NCBI RefSeq assembly: GCF_004571135.1
Contig: NZ_SPSB01000001.1
Location: 496,001-560,000, forward strand
DNA: 64,000 bases
From: Algoriphagus kandeliae
GTDB taxonomy: Bacteria > Bacteroidota > Bacteroidia > Cytophagales > Cyclobacteriaceae
Direction: 5' to 3'
In this document: positions 35,301 to 43,080 of the stretch, piece after piece
Layout of the letters: each line of letters begins with the position of its first letter
Position numbering within the stretch: the stretch's first letter is position 1
Translations under genes and position numbers: made by a program
Notes under the pieces: generated by a model
The model's input: only the letters and a program-made list of their open reading frames with translations
Told to the model about the DNA's origin: nothing
Databases searched by the model: none

Positions 35301-35604
35301 TGGTTTGATTCCATTGGTTATTGCACATGGCGCTGGAGCTGTGGGAAACAAAACCATCGGTTCATCAGCCATGGGAGGGATGTTTTTGGGTACGATGATC
35401 GGGGTCTTAGTGATTCCTGGTCTCTACTACTTCTTTGGAAGTATGATTGAGGGTAAGAGTTTGTTGCAAAACGAGGCAGATTCTTCGCTTTCTGAAGCAT
35501 TTGTTGAAGAGGGCCAAAACAGAGCATCGCTTTTGAAAAAGATTGCCAAACTCAGTGTGTTACTTCAAGCCGCAAAACGAAACAACAGAAAAAATGACAA
35601 GTAA
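32350..35604 (+). CDS. RND-family efflux permease (HAE1/AcrB type)
   Basis: 1084 residues, a proton-driven inner-membrane multidrug pump subunit. Twelve membrane segments and two large periplasmic loops. The proton-relay pair DD is in VVVDDAIVVVEA near 413 and the partner Lys in LLGKNAVLIVEFG near 938. The N-terminus FKDILRRPVLAIVVSFMIV is typical. The C-terminal ~60 residues are soluble. It overlaps the outer-membrane factor start by 11 bases. HAE1 class is confident; the drug spectrum is not predictable. Confidence 0.95.
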   Translation: MFKDILRRPVLAIVVSFMIVFVGLLAITQLPISQFPEIAPTTVNIFVAYPGSSADVLTKSTLIPLETSINGVQGMRYIASDATSAGEGTIRVVFEPGTDPNQAVVRVKTRVDQVMPNLPPLVQREGVIITPVQPSMLLYVDIYGEEGADIDEKFLYNYAYTRIIPELQRINGIAQAQILGSRKYAMRVWLKLDRMRAYKISAEEVLMAMEEQSVIARPGRLGQSSGKQAQSVEYVLTYQGRFNEPEQYENIIIRSNEEGELIKLKDIAEVELGSEFFDIYSNLDGRPSSSIVLKQTPDSNGSEVIEQVKEKLKELEVDFPEGVHYEYSYDVSKFLDASIEQVVHTIRDAFILVALVVFLFLGDWRSTLIPIIAVPVSLIGAFFVLQLFGLSINLITLFALVLAIGVVVDDAIVVVEAVHAKMEEDPHLTPYKATQKALGELSGAIIAITLVMTSVFVPIAFMSGPVGVFYRQFSITMASSIVISGIVALTLTPVLCAMILRNHHGKRKKSLFDRFIDGFNRIFERFTGHYISVLNVIVARRIVTFGILGIFIAGIIYTNKILPSGFVPNEDQGTIYAIIQTPPGSTLELTNKVAQELQQIAEEVEGIESVTSLAGYEIMTEGRGSNAGTCLINLKPWSERDKSVHEIMEELEEETKDLGAVVEYFEPPAVPGFGSSGGFSLRLLDKTGGDTDYDEFDKINQEFLAALRERKELKGLFTFFAANYPQYHLEIDNQAAMQKGVTIGKAMENLNILIGSTYEQGFIRFGRFFKVYTQAAPEFRRYPSDLTDLFVKNEEGEMVPYSSFMKVTKTQGPNEITRYNLFNSAAIRGLPAEGFTTGDAIQAIREVAAQTLPKGYDIAWEDLSFDESRRGNEAIYIFAVVVLFVYLVLAAQYESFVLPLAVLLSLPIGIFGSFAMLKLMGLANDVYAQIGMIMLIGLLGKNAVLIVEFGVQRHREGATVLAAAIEGAKMRFRPILMTSFAFIAGLIPLVIAHGAGAVGNKTIGSSAMGGMFLGTMIGVLVIPGLYYFFGSMIEGKSLLQNEADSSLSEAFVEEGQNRASLLKKIAKLSVLLQAAKRNNRKNDK

Positions 35605-37048
35605 TCGTATAAAACTATATACAGGAGTTTCCTTGCTCATGATGATTGGTTTTTGGGGCTGTAAGTCTCAAGAGATCACCTTCAAAGAACCGACTTTGGA
35701 CCTCCCTGAACAATATGATCAGCAACCAGAGGACACGAGTACCTTTGCTACGGTGGATTGGCGAAATTATTTCGAAGATGAGCATTTGAATGCTTTGATC
35801 GATTCGGCTTTGCTTCACAATCAGGAACTGAATATTGTCTTACAAGAGATAGAGATCAGTAAGAATGAAGTCCTTGAAAAGACAGGGGAATACCAGCCTT
35901 TTGTAAATCTTGGTTTAGGAGCTGGTGCCGAAAAACCCGGGAGATTCACTCTGGATGGTGCCGTAGAGCATAATTTGGAAATCAAAGAAGGAAAAGAATT
36001 CCCTGAACCTCTGGGTGACTTTGTGCTGGGAGCTACTGCTTCTTGGGAAGTGGATATATGGAGAAAGTTGCGCAATGCCAAGGATGCTGCACAGTTGCGT
36101 TACATAGCGCAAACAGAGGGAAAGAGCTTCTTGGTGACACAGTTGATTTCCGAGATAGCTGAATCCTATTATGAATTGATGGCTTTGGACAATTTGCTCA
36201 AAATCATCAATCAAAACTTGGAGATTCAAAAGGATGCTTTGGAAAAAGCCCGGCAATTGAAAGAGTATGCTAAAGCCAATCAATTGGTGGTCAATCGATT
36301 TGAGGCTCAATACCTAAATACCAAGAATCAACAGTATGCGATTCGGCAGAAATTGGTAGAGACGGAGAATCGGCTTTATTTCTTGACAGGGGCTTATCCT
36401 TCAAGAATACCAAGGAATTCAGATAAGATGATGGAGATTACCTTAGATAGCCTTCAAGCTGGAATTCCAGCCCAATTGCTAGAAAACCGTCCGGATATTC
36501 GTCAGGCTGAATTGGAAATGGCTGCCGCTAAACTGGACGTAAAATCAGCAAAGGCCAATTTCTATCCTCGATTGGATCTAAGGGCAGGTATTGGATATCA
36601 AGCTTTCAATCCTTCCTATTTGTTCAATCCTGAATCTCTAATATTCAATGCTGCAGGAGATTTGATGGCTCCTTTGATTAATAGGAAGGCAATTCAAGCC
36701 CAGTATAATATGGCTACAGCTCAGCAAATCCAATCTGTTATTTCTTACGAACAAACCTTGCTCCAAGCCTATACAGATGTGTTGAATCAGTTTGCCAAGT
36801 TGGATAATTACACCCAAAGTCTTGAAACAAAATCTCAAGAAGTGGAAGTGTTAAATCAATCGGTTGATGTAGCAAATAGCCTATTCCAGTTTGCCAAGGC
36901 CGACTATGTGGAAGTCTTGTTGACGCAAGAAGAGGTGCTCGATGCTCAGATGGAGTTGATCGAAACCAAATTGAAGCAGCTTCAAGCCAAAGTACAAATC
37001 TACAGAGCCTTAGGAGGTGGCTGGGATAAAGAAGCCGTAGTTGAGTGA
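35594..37048 (+). CDS. Outer-membrane efflux lipoprotein (TolC/NodT-like)
   Basis: 484 residues from ATG 35594, whose first codons form a lipoprotein signal (LLMMIGFWGC). Two OEP repeats with long helices are visible (AQLRYIAQTEGKSFLVTQLI; QAELEMAAAKLDVKSAKANF), plus the GIPAQLLENRPDIRQAE block common to NodT-type factors. It forms the outer-membrane channel of the pump. A frame opening at 35543 would extend back into the permease gene without a signal peptide and is not preferred. Followed by a strong terminator. Confidence 0.92.
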   Translation: MTSNRIKLYTGVSLLMMIGFWGCKSQEITFKEPTLDLPEQYDQQPEDTSTFATVDWRNYFEDEHLNALIDSALLHNQELNIVLQEIEISKNEVLEKTGEYQPFVNLGLGAGAEKPGRFTLDGAVEHNLEIKEGKEFPEPLGDFVLGATASWEVDIWRKLRNAKDAAQLRYIAQTEGKSFLVTQLISEIAESYYELMALDNLLKIINQNLEIQKDALEKARQLKEYAKANQLVVNRFEAQYLNTKNQQYAIRQKLVETENRLYFLTGAYPSRIPRNSDKMMEITLDSLQAGIPAQLLENRPDIRQAELEMAAAKLDVKSAKANFYPRLDLRAGIGYQAFNPSYLFNPESLIFNAAGDLMAPLINRKAIQAQYNMATAQQIQSVISYEQTLLQAYTDVLNQFAKLDNYTQSLETKSQEVEVLNQSVDVANSLFQFAKADYVEVLLTQEEVLDAQMELIETKLKQLQAKVQIYRALGGGWDKEAVVE

Positions 37049-37075
37049 TAGGTAAAAAGATAGGCTTTTGACGGG

Positions 37076-37108
37076 AAACCATCCGGCTTTTGGCTGGATG
37101 GTTTTTTT
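37076..37108 (+). terminator. Rho-independent terminator of the efflux operon
   Basis: AAACCATCC (37076-37084) pairs with GGATGGTTT (37096-37104) with an inner GGC/GCT extension, followed by a T run to 37108. Confidence 0.88.
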
Positions 37109-37227
37109 GATTTAAAGGGACCCTTAATCAGATATAAAATGAGCTGATTTTTGGCTAAAACCCATTTTCCTGAAAAAACTTACCAGCTAACTTGATTATT
37201 GTCATGTTTCGGGTGATTGATAAAACT

Positions 37228-37235
37228 TAGGTTTG
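37228..37235 (+). promoter_or_regulatory. -7 promoter element for the 37256 gene
   Basis: TAGGTTTG is a perfect TAnnTTTG; the predicted start would leave a leader of about 15 bases. The -33 region is weak. Confidence 0.4.
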
Positions 37236-37255
37236 GAGATTAACTCTTATGCATT

Positions 37256-37723
37256 ATGAATCACCTAGCATCGTTTGGAAGAGTTTCTCTCTTCATCATT
37301 TATTTCTGGTTTGGCTTGTTAAAAGTAATTGGAATTTCTCCAGCTGAACCTTTGGTCCACAATCTGTTCGATCAGCTTTTGGCAGGATTTATCCCATTTG
37401 ATTTATTCAATCAAGCTTTTGGCCTCGCTGAATGTCTGATTGGAATAAGCTGGTTGGTTCCTCGATTCACTAAATGGGCTTTGTATATACTATTAGCTCA
37501 TATGTCGATGACTTTTCTTCCGGTCTTTTTCTTACCGAATGACACATGGCAAACCTGGTTTACACCAACCTTGGTAGGTCAATACATCATCAAAAACTTT
37601 GCACTGATCTCCCTTGGTTTACTCATCTTCAAGGAATACCAATTGAGAGTTGCAATCAAATCACCTGAGCAAATAGCTAAGAATTTTATTGCAGAAGAAG
37701 TAAGGAGAAAAAGCGTCGCTTGA
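37256..37723 (+). CDS. DoxX-like integral membrane protein
   Basis: 155 residues with four hydrophobic segments: FGRVSLFIIYFWFGLLKVIG, AFGLAECLIGISWLV, ALYILLAHMSMTFLPVFFL and NFALISLGLLIF. The FWFGLLKVIG start and the overall four-helix arrangement fit DoxX/DUF417-type membrane proteins of unknown or redox-linked function. The C-terminus is short and basic. Monocistronic, ending at a shared terminator with the dodecin gene. Confidence 0.7.
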   Translation: MNHLASFGRVSLFIIYFWFGLLKVIGISPAEPLVHNLFDQLLAGFIPFDLFNQAFGLAECLIGISWLVPRFTKWALYILLAHMSMTFLPVFFLPNDTWQTWFTPTLVGQYIIKNFALISLGLLIFKEYQLRVAIKSPEQIAKNFIAEEVRRKSVA

Positions 37724-37750
37724 GAATAATTCCGTATTGGATTGAATTAA

Positions 37751-37785
37751 AAAATCTCCAGAAAACAAATCCTGGAGATTTTTCT
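37751..37785. terminator. Bidirectional terminator between DoxX-like and dodecin genes
   Basis: AAAATCTCCAG (37751-37761) pairs with CTGGAGATTTT (37772-37782), with a T run on the plus strand and an A run on the left foot that serves as a T run for the minus strand. Confidence 0.85.
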
Positions 37786-37803
37786 TTCTTTTTCAAAAGT
37801 GAT

Positions 37804-38004
37804 TTAATCCACTCTGAAGGAAACCTTACAAATAACTCCATAGGAGTTGATTTTTCCATCTTTCACATGAACCTTGATATCCTTGATATAAACCGAATCG
37901 ATATTGTGGATGGTCTTGGATACTTCTGTAACTGCATTTTGAATTGCATCCTCAATACTTTTATCAGAGGAAGCAATAATTTCGAGGACTTTTACAATAG
38001 ACAT
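37804..38004 (-). CDS. Dodecin family flavin-binding protein
   Basis: 66 residues from ATG 38004 (MSIVKVLEIIASSDKSIEDA), the normal dodecin length. Dodecins form hollow 12-mers that store or buffer flavins. The pattern of a short strand, a long helix (SIEDAIQNAVTEVSKTIHNI) and two strands (YIKDIKVHVKDGKI, GVICKVSFRVD) is complete. The conserved Trp of flavin-binding dodecins at the position after helix 1 is not present here (DSVYIKDIKV), so flavin binding may differ. The frame open to 38037 would add non-family residues. Confidence 0.85.
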   Translation of the reverse strand: MSIVKVLEIIASSDKSIEDAIQNAVTEVSKTIHNIDSVYIKDIKVHVKDGKINSYGVICKVSFRVD

Positions 38005-38243
38005 GGTGTTAAATTTTAGAGTTTGACATTTGGACATACAACCCCAAAAATCACTGTTTTTTGAAGGGGAAGTTGTTGATTTTGAATACTTTATAATTTA
38101 CCCAATTTTCATCTGAAAAAATCTTTTTTATGGCTGATTTTCATCATATTAGTGGTTTTTACTTCCCTCTAAATTGACTTATGTGATAAGGTTTACTGAG
38201 TTTGATTTGCAAAATTTTAATATTTGGCCTTCATAAAATTAGG

Positions 38244-38939
38244 ATGATCCAAGGCCCTTCTTGTAAGCTAGAAGATAAAAACAAATCCTGCTGTTCTTCT
38301 GAAAAAACCGGCATGGAAGAAATTTCTATTGCCAATCATTGGGACAAAGCCTATCTCAATAGTTCAGAAGATCAATTGGGATGGTTTGAAAATGATTTTA
38401 GTCCAAGTTTCCGTCTTATTAATCAATGCAACCTGGATTCAAATGATGCAGTTCTGTTGGTTGGGTCAGGAAGTAGCCGATTACCAGATGAATTATTATC
38501 AAATGGACTTTCCGAACTTTGGGTTTCTGAAATTAGTGAAGTAGCTCTTCAGGAAGTAAAAACAAGACTAGGAGAGCGTATTAATTACCGATTAGGTGAT
38601 ATTTTATCATCCGAAACTTTGGAAGGAGTTCCTTCAGTAAAATTATGGTTTGATCGGGCCGTGATGCATTTTTTCATGGAAGAGAAAGAGCAGACCTCCT
38701 ATTTTCAGAATCTAAAGGAAAAAGTAAGGCTAGGAAGCTATGTGATTTTTGCTGAATTCCATCTTTCTGGAGCTGACAAATGTTCAGGTTTATCGGTCTT
38801 CAGATATGATGAAAAAATATATCAGGAGCGATTGGGAGAGGAATTTATCTTATTGGATTCCTTTATCCATAGCTATTTCATGCCCTCTGGACAAGAACGA
38901 CCATATATTTACGCTCTTTTCCAAAGGAAAGATTCGTAG
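38244..38939 (+). CDS. Class I SAM-dependent methyltransferase
   Basis: 231 residues from ATG 38244. The SAM-binding motif I reads VLLVGSGSSRLPDELL near 72 (GxGxSxLP), followed by the acidic strand LWVSEISEVAL and motif IV KLWFDRAVMHFF. The GSGSS variation and the short size resemble thiopurine or small-molecule methyltransferases. The N-terminus is Cys-rich (CKLEDKNKSCCSSEKTG) and may be regulatory or bind a metal; a shorter start at 38313 would remove it, and a TTG at 38202 would lengthen it. Substrate unknown. Confidence 0.75.
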   Translation: MIQGPSCKLEDKNKSCCSSEKTGMEEISIANHWDKAYLNSSEDQLGWFENDFSPSFRLINQCNLDSNDAVLLVGSGSSRLPDELLSNGLSELWVSEISEVALQEVKTRLGERINYRLGDILSSETLEGVPSVKLWFDRAVMHFFMEEKEQTSYFQNLKEKVRLGSYVIFAEFHLSGADKCSGLSVFRYDEKIYQERLGEEFILLDSFIHSYFMPSGQERPYIYALFQRKDS

Positions 38940-39019
38940 ATATTTTATGATTCATCAGGCTCAATTCAGTTATTTTTTGTAGAATCACATATCATCCAAT
39001 CACAAGAAAATTCTGAGCC

Positions 39020-40066
39020 ATGCCTACCGTAAAAGCCTATGCTGCCACCCACGCTGATCTTCCTCTAGGACCTTTTGATTTAGAAAGAAGGGATTTAGGA
39101 CCCTTGGACGTACAAATTGAAATCCTGTATTGCGGAGTTTGCCATTCCGATATTCATACGGCTAGAAATGAATGGGGAGCTACCATGTATCCGGTAGTCC
39201 CAGGACACGAGATTGTCGGAAAGGTCAGTGCTATTGGTTCCGAAGTTACCCGATATAAAGTGGGTGATACCGTTGGGGTAGGGGTATTTGTAGATTCCTG
39301 CGGGCATTGCGCCAATTGTCATGATCACTTGGAGCAATACTGCGAAAATGGACACTCTCAGACCTATAATTCCTTATTGCAGGATAAAAAAACCATCACT
39401 TATGGTGGATACTCGACTCATATTGTGGTGACAGAAAAATTTGTCTTGCGAGTCCCGGGTAATCTTCCACTTCCAGGAGTGGCTCCACTTCTTTGTGCAG
39501 GGATCACTACCTATTCTCCCTTAAGACATTTGAATGTGAAAAAGGGGGATAGAGTGGCTGTTGTAGGTTTAGGAGGATTGGGACATATGGCGGTGAAATT
39601 GGCTGCTGCTATGGGTGCTGAGGTAACCATGCTTAGCCGAAGTCCTGAAAAAGCCCAAGATGCCAAGAAATTAGGGGCTCAGCATTTTGTGTTGACTACA
39701 GATCCGGAACAGATGAAAATGGCGAAGTCCTATTTTCATTACATCATAAATACCGTTTCGGGTGTACATGACTACAATGTGTATTTGCCTTTGCTAAAAA
39801 CCAATGGGACGATGGTGGTTTTAGGAGCTCCACCTGAACCTAGCACTGTACAAGCCGGGCTTTTACTTCGGGGAAGGAAAAGTATTCTGGGTTCCTTAGT
39901 AGGAGGGATCAAGGAAACTCAGGAGATGCTGGATTTTTGTTCTGAGCATGGAATTGTTTCAGAAGTGGAGGTTATTCCTATTCAGCAGATCAATGAGGCT
40001 TATGAAAGGACCATTGCAGCCGATGTGCGTTATCGATTTGTGATTGATATGGCGTCGTTGAAGTAG
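39020..40066 (+). CDS. Zinc-dependent NAD(P) alcohol dehydrogenase (YahK/CAD type)
   Basis: 348 residues of the medium-chain dehydrogenase superfamily, cinnamyl-alcohol-dehydrogenase-like subgroup that reduces aldehydes to alcohols. The catalytic zinc ligands are in CGVCHSDIH and GHEIVGKV near 38-68; the four-Cys structural-zinc lobe is CGHCANCHDHLEQYC near 95-110. The Rossmann loop is GLGGLGHMAVK near 180, and SRSPEK after strand 2 suggests NADP preference. No neighbour indicates a pathway. Confidence 0.92.
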   Translation: MPTVKAYAATHADLPLGPFDLERRDLGPLDVQIEILYCGVCHSDIHTARNEWGATMYPVVPGHEIVGKVSAIGSEVTRYKVGDTVGVGVFVDSCGHCANCHDHLEQYCENGHSQTYNSLLQDKKTITYGGYSTHIVVTEKFVLRVPGNLPLPGVAPLLCAGITTYSPLRHLNVKKGDRVAVVGLGGLGHMAVKLAAAMGAEVTMLSRSPEKAQDAKKLGAQHFVLTTDPEQMKMAKSYFHYIINTVSGVHDYNVYLPLLKTNGTMVVLGAPPEPSTVQAGLLLRGRKSILGSLVGGIKETQEMLDFCSEHGIVSEVEVIPIQQINEAYERTIAADVRYRFVIDMASLK

Positions 40067-40117
40067 TGAAGACTGATTGGTATTCGAATAAAGACTGAAT
40101 TGTTCAAGATTGGGATT

Positions 40118-40270
40118 CCTTTAGGCATGGAACTATTGATGTGAAAAGTAAGCGGTAGAAGGTAAATAGTGATTGCTTCAACTTAGATCCCTTGTGTGAG
40201 GAAAGTGCCATTAGGCACGAATTTATGTAGCATAAGTTTGTACCTGAATTTAGGAGTGCCGTAGGTATGG
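40118..40270. repeat. Three REP-like palindromic motifs between ADH and head-GIN genes
   Basis: Three related small hairpins occur at 40118-40130 (CCTTTAGGCATGG), 40206-40220 (TGCCATTAGGCACGA) and 40257-40270 (TGCCGTAGGTATGG). Each has a TGCC-like arm and an AGGCA-like arm around 3-4 bases and is followed by a similar AT-rich tail. This resembles the extragenic palindromic repeats found in Bacteroidota. The rest of the 303-base gap shows only the terminator at 40317. Confidence 0.4.
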
Positions 40271-40316
40271 TGTGGCTATTTAGGCAAGTACATTATTATT
40301 ATGAAATGAGACAATT

Positions 40317-40344
40317 AAAAACCCCAGATTACTATCCGGGGTTT
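40317..40344 (-). terminator. Rho-independent terminator of the head-GIN gene
   Basis: AAACCCC (40319-40325) pairs with GGGGTTT (40338-40344). Read leftward it is followed by TTTTT, fitting the end of the minus-strand gene at 40370. Confidence 0.78.
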
Positions 40345-40369
40345 AGTCTTATAAATCGAAAGAAATCGA

Positions 40370-41086
40370 TCAATTACGATCGACAACCCCCAATCCTTTG
40401 ATTTCTTCCTTGAGGATGGTTGGATTTCCGGTATAACTCACAATGCCCATTCCTTCTGCGGTTATGGAAAGTTCGCCTTCACAATGCACAGCCACATGAC
40501 CCATGCCATTAGAATTTATTTCCATTTTTTGGGTCACTAGTTCTGAAGCTTCCAGATTTCCCATTCCTCTGAAATTAATTTTAGCAACTTCTGCCTTCCC
40601 TGAAAGGTGGGTATTCCCCATCATATCAAATTCAGCATCCAAGCGGTCAGCTTCAATTTGCAATTCCAAATTCACAACGCCTTTGCCTTTTAATTGGAGA
40701 TCGTTTAGGAGAAACCTCTTCTTTGTTTGAATATTCCCAACACCATCAAATTCCAATTTATTTAGTTCTGAGAGAGTTAGGTGAATTTCAGGAGTTTTAT
40801 CATCTAGAAAATCAGCTTGTTCTGGGTCAAAATCAATCAATAATTCGGAGCCATTTTCAGAAATTACCAAATAGTCCAAAACTTCTTCATAAGCATTGAT
40901 TTCCAAGGTTTCTCCATCTCCCTGCTCGAGATAAATGTTGAATACTCCATCAATTTTTAATTCGCTTATTCCGCTAATTGGACGGGTTTCGGTAATCAAT
41001 TCTCCAAGATTTTTGTCAGCTCGGGGGTTACAGGAAAAAGCCAAAAGGGCTACTAGAATGGGGAGCGTGTGTTTAGTTTTCATCAT
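40370..41086 (-). CDS. Head-GIN domain lipoprotein (DUF2807)
   Basis: 238 residues. Lipoprotein signal peptide ILVALLAFSC with the Cys near 19. The mature part is a beta-helix-like DUF2807/GIN domain with repeating short strands (GISELKIDGVFNIYLEQG, LEINAYEEVLDYLVIS, VGNIQTKKRFLLNDLQL, MGHVAVHCEGELSITAEG). Such proteins are common in Bacteroidota and are thought to act as adhesins or chaperone-like envelope factors; function is not established. Monocistronic. Confidence 0.83.
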   Translation of the reverse strand: MMKTKHTLPILVALLAFSCNPRADKNLGELITETRPISGISELKIDGVFNIYLEQGDGETLEINAYEEVLDYLVISENGSELLIDFDPEQADFLDDKTPEIHLTLSELNKLEFDGVGNIQTKKRFLLNDLQLKGKGVVNLELQIEADRLDAEFDMMGNTHLSGKAEVAKINFRGMGNLEASELVTQKMEINSNGMGHVAVHCEGELSITAEGMGIVSYTGNPTILKEEIKGLGVVDRN

Positions 41087-41209
41087 TATGCTGGTTGGTT
41101 ATTTGAAAATACGAAATTCTGTACTGAGGTGTTGGATCCTATATCATATTTAGAGCATTTGCTACTCAATGAATAAAATGAATGAAAGCAAGGCCAAGGC
41201 TACAAATGC

Positions 41210-41217
41210 TATATTTG
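41210..41217 (+). promoter_or_regulatory. -7 promoter element for the ElaA-like GNAT gene
   Basis: TATATTTG is a perfect TAnnTTTG, with a predicted leader of about 22 bases before the ATG at 41245. The -33 element is not convincing. Confidence 0.4.
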
Positions 41218-41244
41218 GCCTAAATTCAACCTAATCTATTTACC

Positions 41245-41694
41245 ATGAATCTTACACATACAGTTAAAGCTTTTAGCGAACTCACCCTAGATGAATTGTA
41301 TGATTTGCTGCGCCTGCGCAGCGAGGTGTTTGTGGTGGAGCAAAACTGTGTCTTTCTGGATATGGATAATAAGGATCAGAAATGCCATCACGTGCTCTTA
41401 AATCTTGATAATGAATTGGTTGGATATTGCCGAATCGTTCCGGCAGGATTATCCTATCAGGAAGTGGCTATAGGTCGGGTAGTGACCGCTCCCTCAGTTA
41501 GAGGCAAAGGTTTTGGTAGAAAGGTCATGGAATTAGGAATCGAAGCATGTCAGAATCTCTATGGCCCCTGTGATATTCGTTTAGGAGCGCAAACTTATGC
41601 TTTGGGTTTTTATGAATCCTTAGGGTTCCAAGCAGAAGGGGGTGTGTATGATGAGGATGGGATTGAGCATATTGAGATGGTGAAGAGGGTTTAA
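41245..41694 (+). CDS. elaA: GNAT acetyltransferase, ElaA family
   Basis: 149 residues. The family opening LYDLLRLRSEVFVVEQ is present, as is the acetyl-CoA loop VAIGRVVTAPSVRGKGFGRK near 73-92 (RGKGFG) and the closing YESLGFQAEGG ... EDGIEHIEMVK. Member of the ElaA-type GNAT family; the acceptor is unknown. Small, soluble, monocistronic. Confidence 0.87.
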   Translation: MNLTHTVKAFSELTLDELYDLLRLRSEVFVVEQNCVFLDMDNKDQKCHHVLLNLDNELVGYCRIVPAGLSYQEVAIGRVVTAPSVRGKGFGRKVMELGIEACQNLYGPCDIRLGAQTYALGFYESLGFQAEGGVYDEDGIEHIEMVKRV

Positions 41695-41717
41695 GAAAAA
41701 GTGAGAGTTAAAGTACT

Positions 41718-43028
41718 TTAGTTTTCATTTTTCTTTTTACTCCAAAAATATACTGGTAAGCCCAAGGCGATTCCTCCCATTCCCCAAAGAATGGCCTCCA
41801 AACCCGAGCCAGCGAAAAGCCAAAGGCTGAATCCCAATCCTAGAAGGGTAAGAATTATGGTCTTTGTATTCAGGTAAAGGCCGAATCGGTTTTTGTAACA
41901 GAAATAGCCAAAAGCCAATGAGGCGGATAGGTAAAAGAATAAGGAAGTGACCGTAGTCAGTCGGATCATGAATGAATAGACATTCCCAAAGCTTTCGCTG
42001 AAATTGAAAATCATCACCACAGTCACCAACAAGCTGGAAAAAATCAAGCCATTTCCAGGGATCCCAAACCGGTTTTTCTTTGCTAGCTTTTTAGGCAAAA
42101 GTCCGTCTTTGGCCATGGCATAGGATATTTGACCCTGAATCAAAATCCAAGCATTTAAGGCTCCAAAAGTAGAAATACAAGCACCTAAGGCGATGATATA
42201 GCTGGAATTTTTCCCGAAAATCAATACTCCTGCATCGCTAAGCGGTGCAAGGCTGCTTGCTAATTCACTCGGAGAAAGTACTCCAAAAAGAGATACCGTA
42301 CTGAAGAGATACAGAAAAACCACCAAAGTCACTCCAATCAAAGTTCCTTTGGGAATGTTCCGCTTTGGATTTTTGATGTTATCGGCAGGAATGGTAGCTG
42401 CTTCAATTCCCATAAAGGCAAAAAAGCAGAGCACGGAGGCTGTGGTAATGGCTTGGAAATCTGATCCCCCCGAAAGATTTAAGGGCTGAAAATGACTACT
42501 GTCAAAAAAGAAGAAGCCTCCAATAGCCACAATTAACAAGGGAAGTATTTTCAAAAGGGTGGTGACTACCTGAAGATTACCTGAGGATCGAATCGAGTAA
42601 TAGTTTAGCGCAGTCAGACTCCATATAGCAGCTAAAGCTGTTGCGCTAAATCCTGCAAGCGAGCTTTCCAAAACAGGAAAAAACACGCTTAGGTAACCGG
42701 TGAATGCCAAGGCAATGGCTGCGTTGGTGGTACAGGTGGAAAGCCAATAGCCCCAAGCCACCAAGAAAGCTGACAGTTCCCCAAAGGCAGATTTCGTATA
42801 GGCATAAGCCCCTCCGCTTTCTGGGATAGCTTTGCTGAGTTTTCCCAGGATAATGGCCAAGGTGTAAGCTCCAGCAGCGGCTAAAATCCATCCTAACAAA
42901 CTGATGGCTCCTAATTGACCCAAGACTGCCGGCAAGGAAAATATCCCGGAACCTATCATTCCTCCTGCAACAAGGGAAATAACAGTGATCAGGCCCAGCT
43001 GTCGAGTGGAAGAATTTTTCAAAAGCAA
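41718..43028 (-). CDS. APC-family amino-acid permease/antiporter
   Basis: 436 residues with twelve membrane segments. The consensus helix-1 start VISLVAGGMIGSGIFSLPAVL and FFAFMGIEAATIPADNIKNP in helix 6 are typical of basic-amino-acid/polyamine antiporters (APA subgroup). The only plausible start is TTG at 43028; no ATG lies upstream of helix 1, the next being inside it. The gene is divergent from the Rieske gene with 52 bases between starts. An arginine/ornithine-type substrate is possible but not shown. Confidence 0.85.
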   Translation of the reverse strand: MLLKNSSTRQLGLITVISLVAGGMIGSGIFSLPAVLGQLGAISLLGWILAAAGAYTLAIILGKLSKAIPESGGAYAYTKSAFGELSAFLVAWGYWLSTCTTNAAIALAFTGYLSVFFPVLESSLAGFSATALAAIWSLTALNYYSIRSSGNLQVVTTLLKILPLLIVAIGGFFFFDSSHFQPLNLSGGSDFQAITTASVLCFFAFMGIEAATIPADNIKNPKRNIPKGTLIGVTLVVFLYLFSTVSLFGVLSPSELASSLAPLSDAGVLIFGKNSSYIIALGACISTFGALNAWILIQGQISYAMAKDGLLPKKLAKKNRFGIPGNGLIFSSLLVTVVMIFNFSESFGNVYSFMIRLTTVTSLFFYLSASLAFGYFCYKNRFGLYLNTKTIILTLLGLGFSLWLFAGSGLEAILWGMGGIALGLPVYFWSKKKNEN

Positions 43029-43080
43029 ATCGGGTTTTGTGGCTTTTCCTTAATTTGTGGCAATAGTAAGATAGATAATT

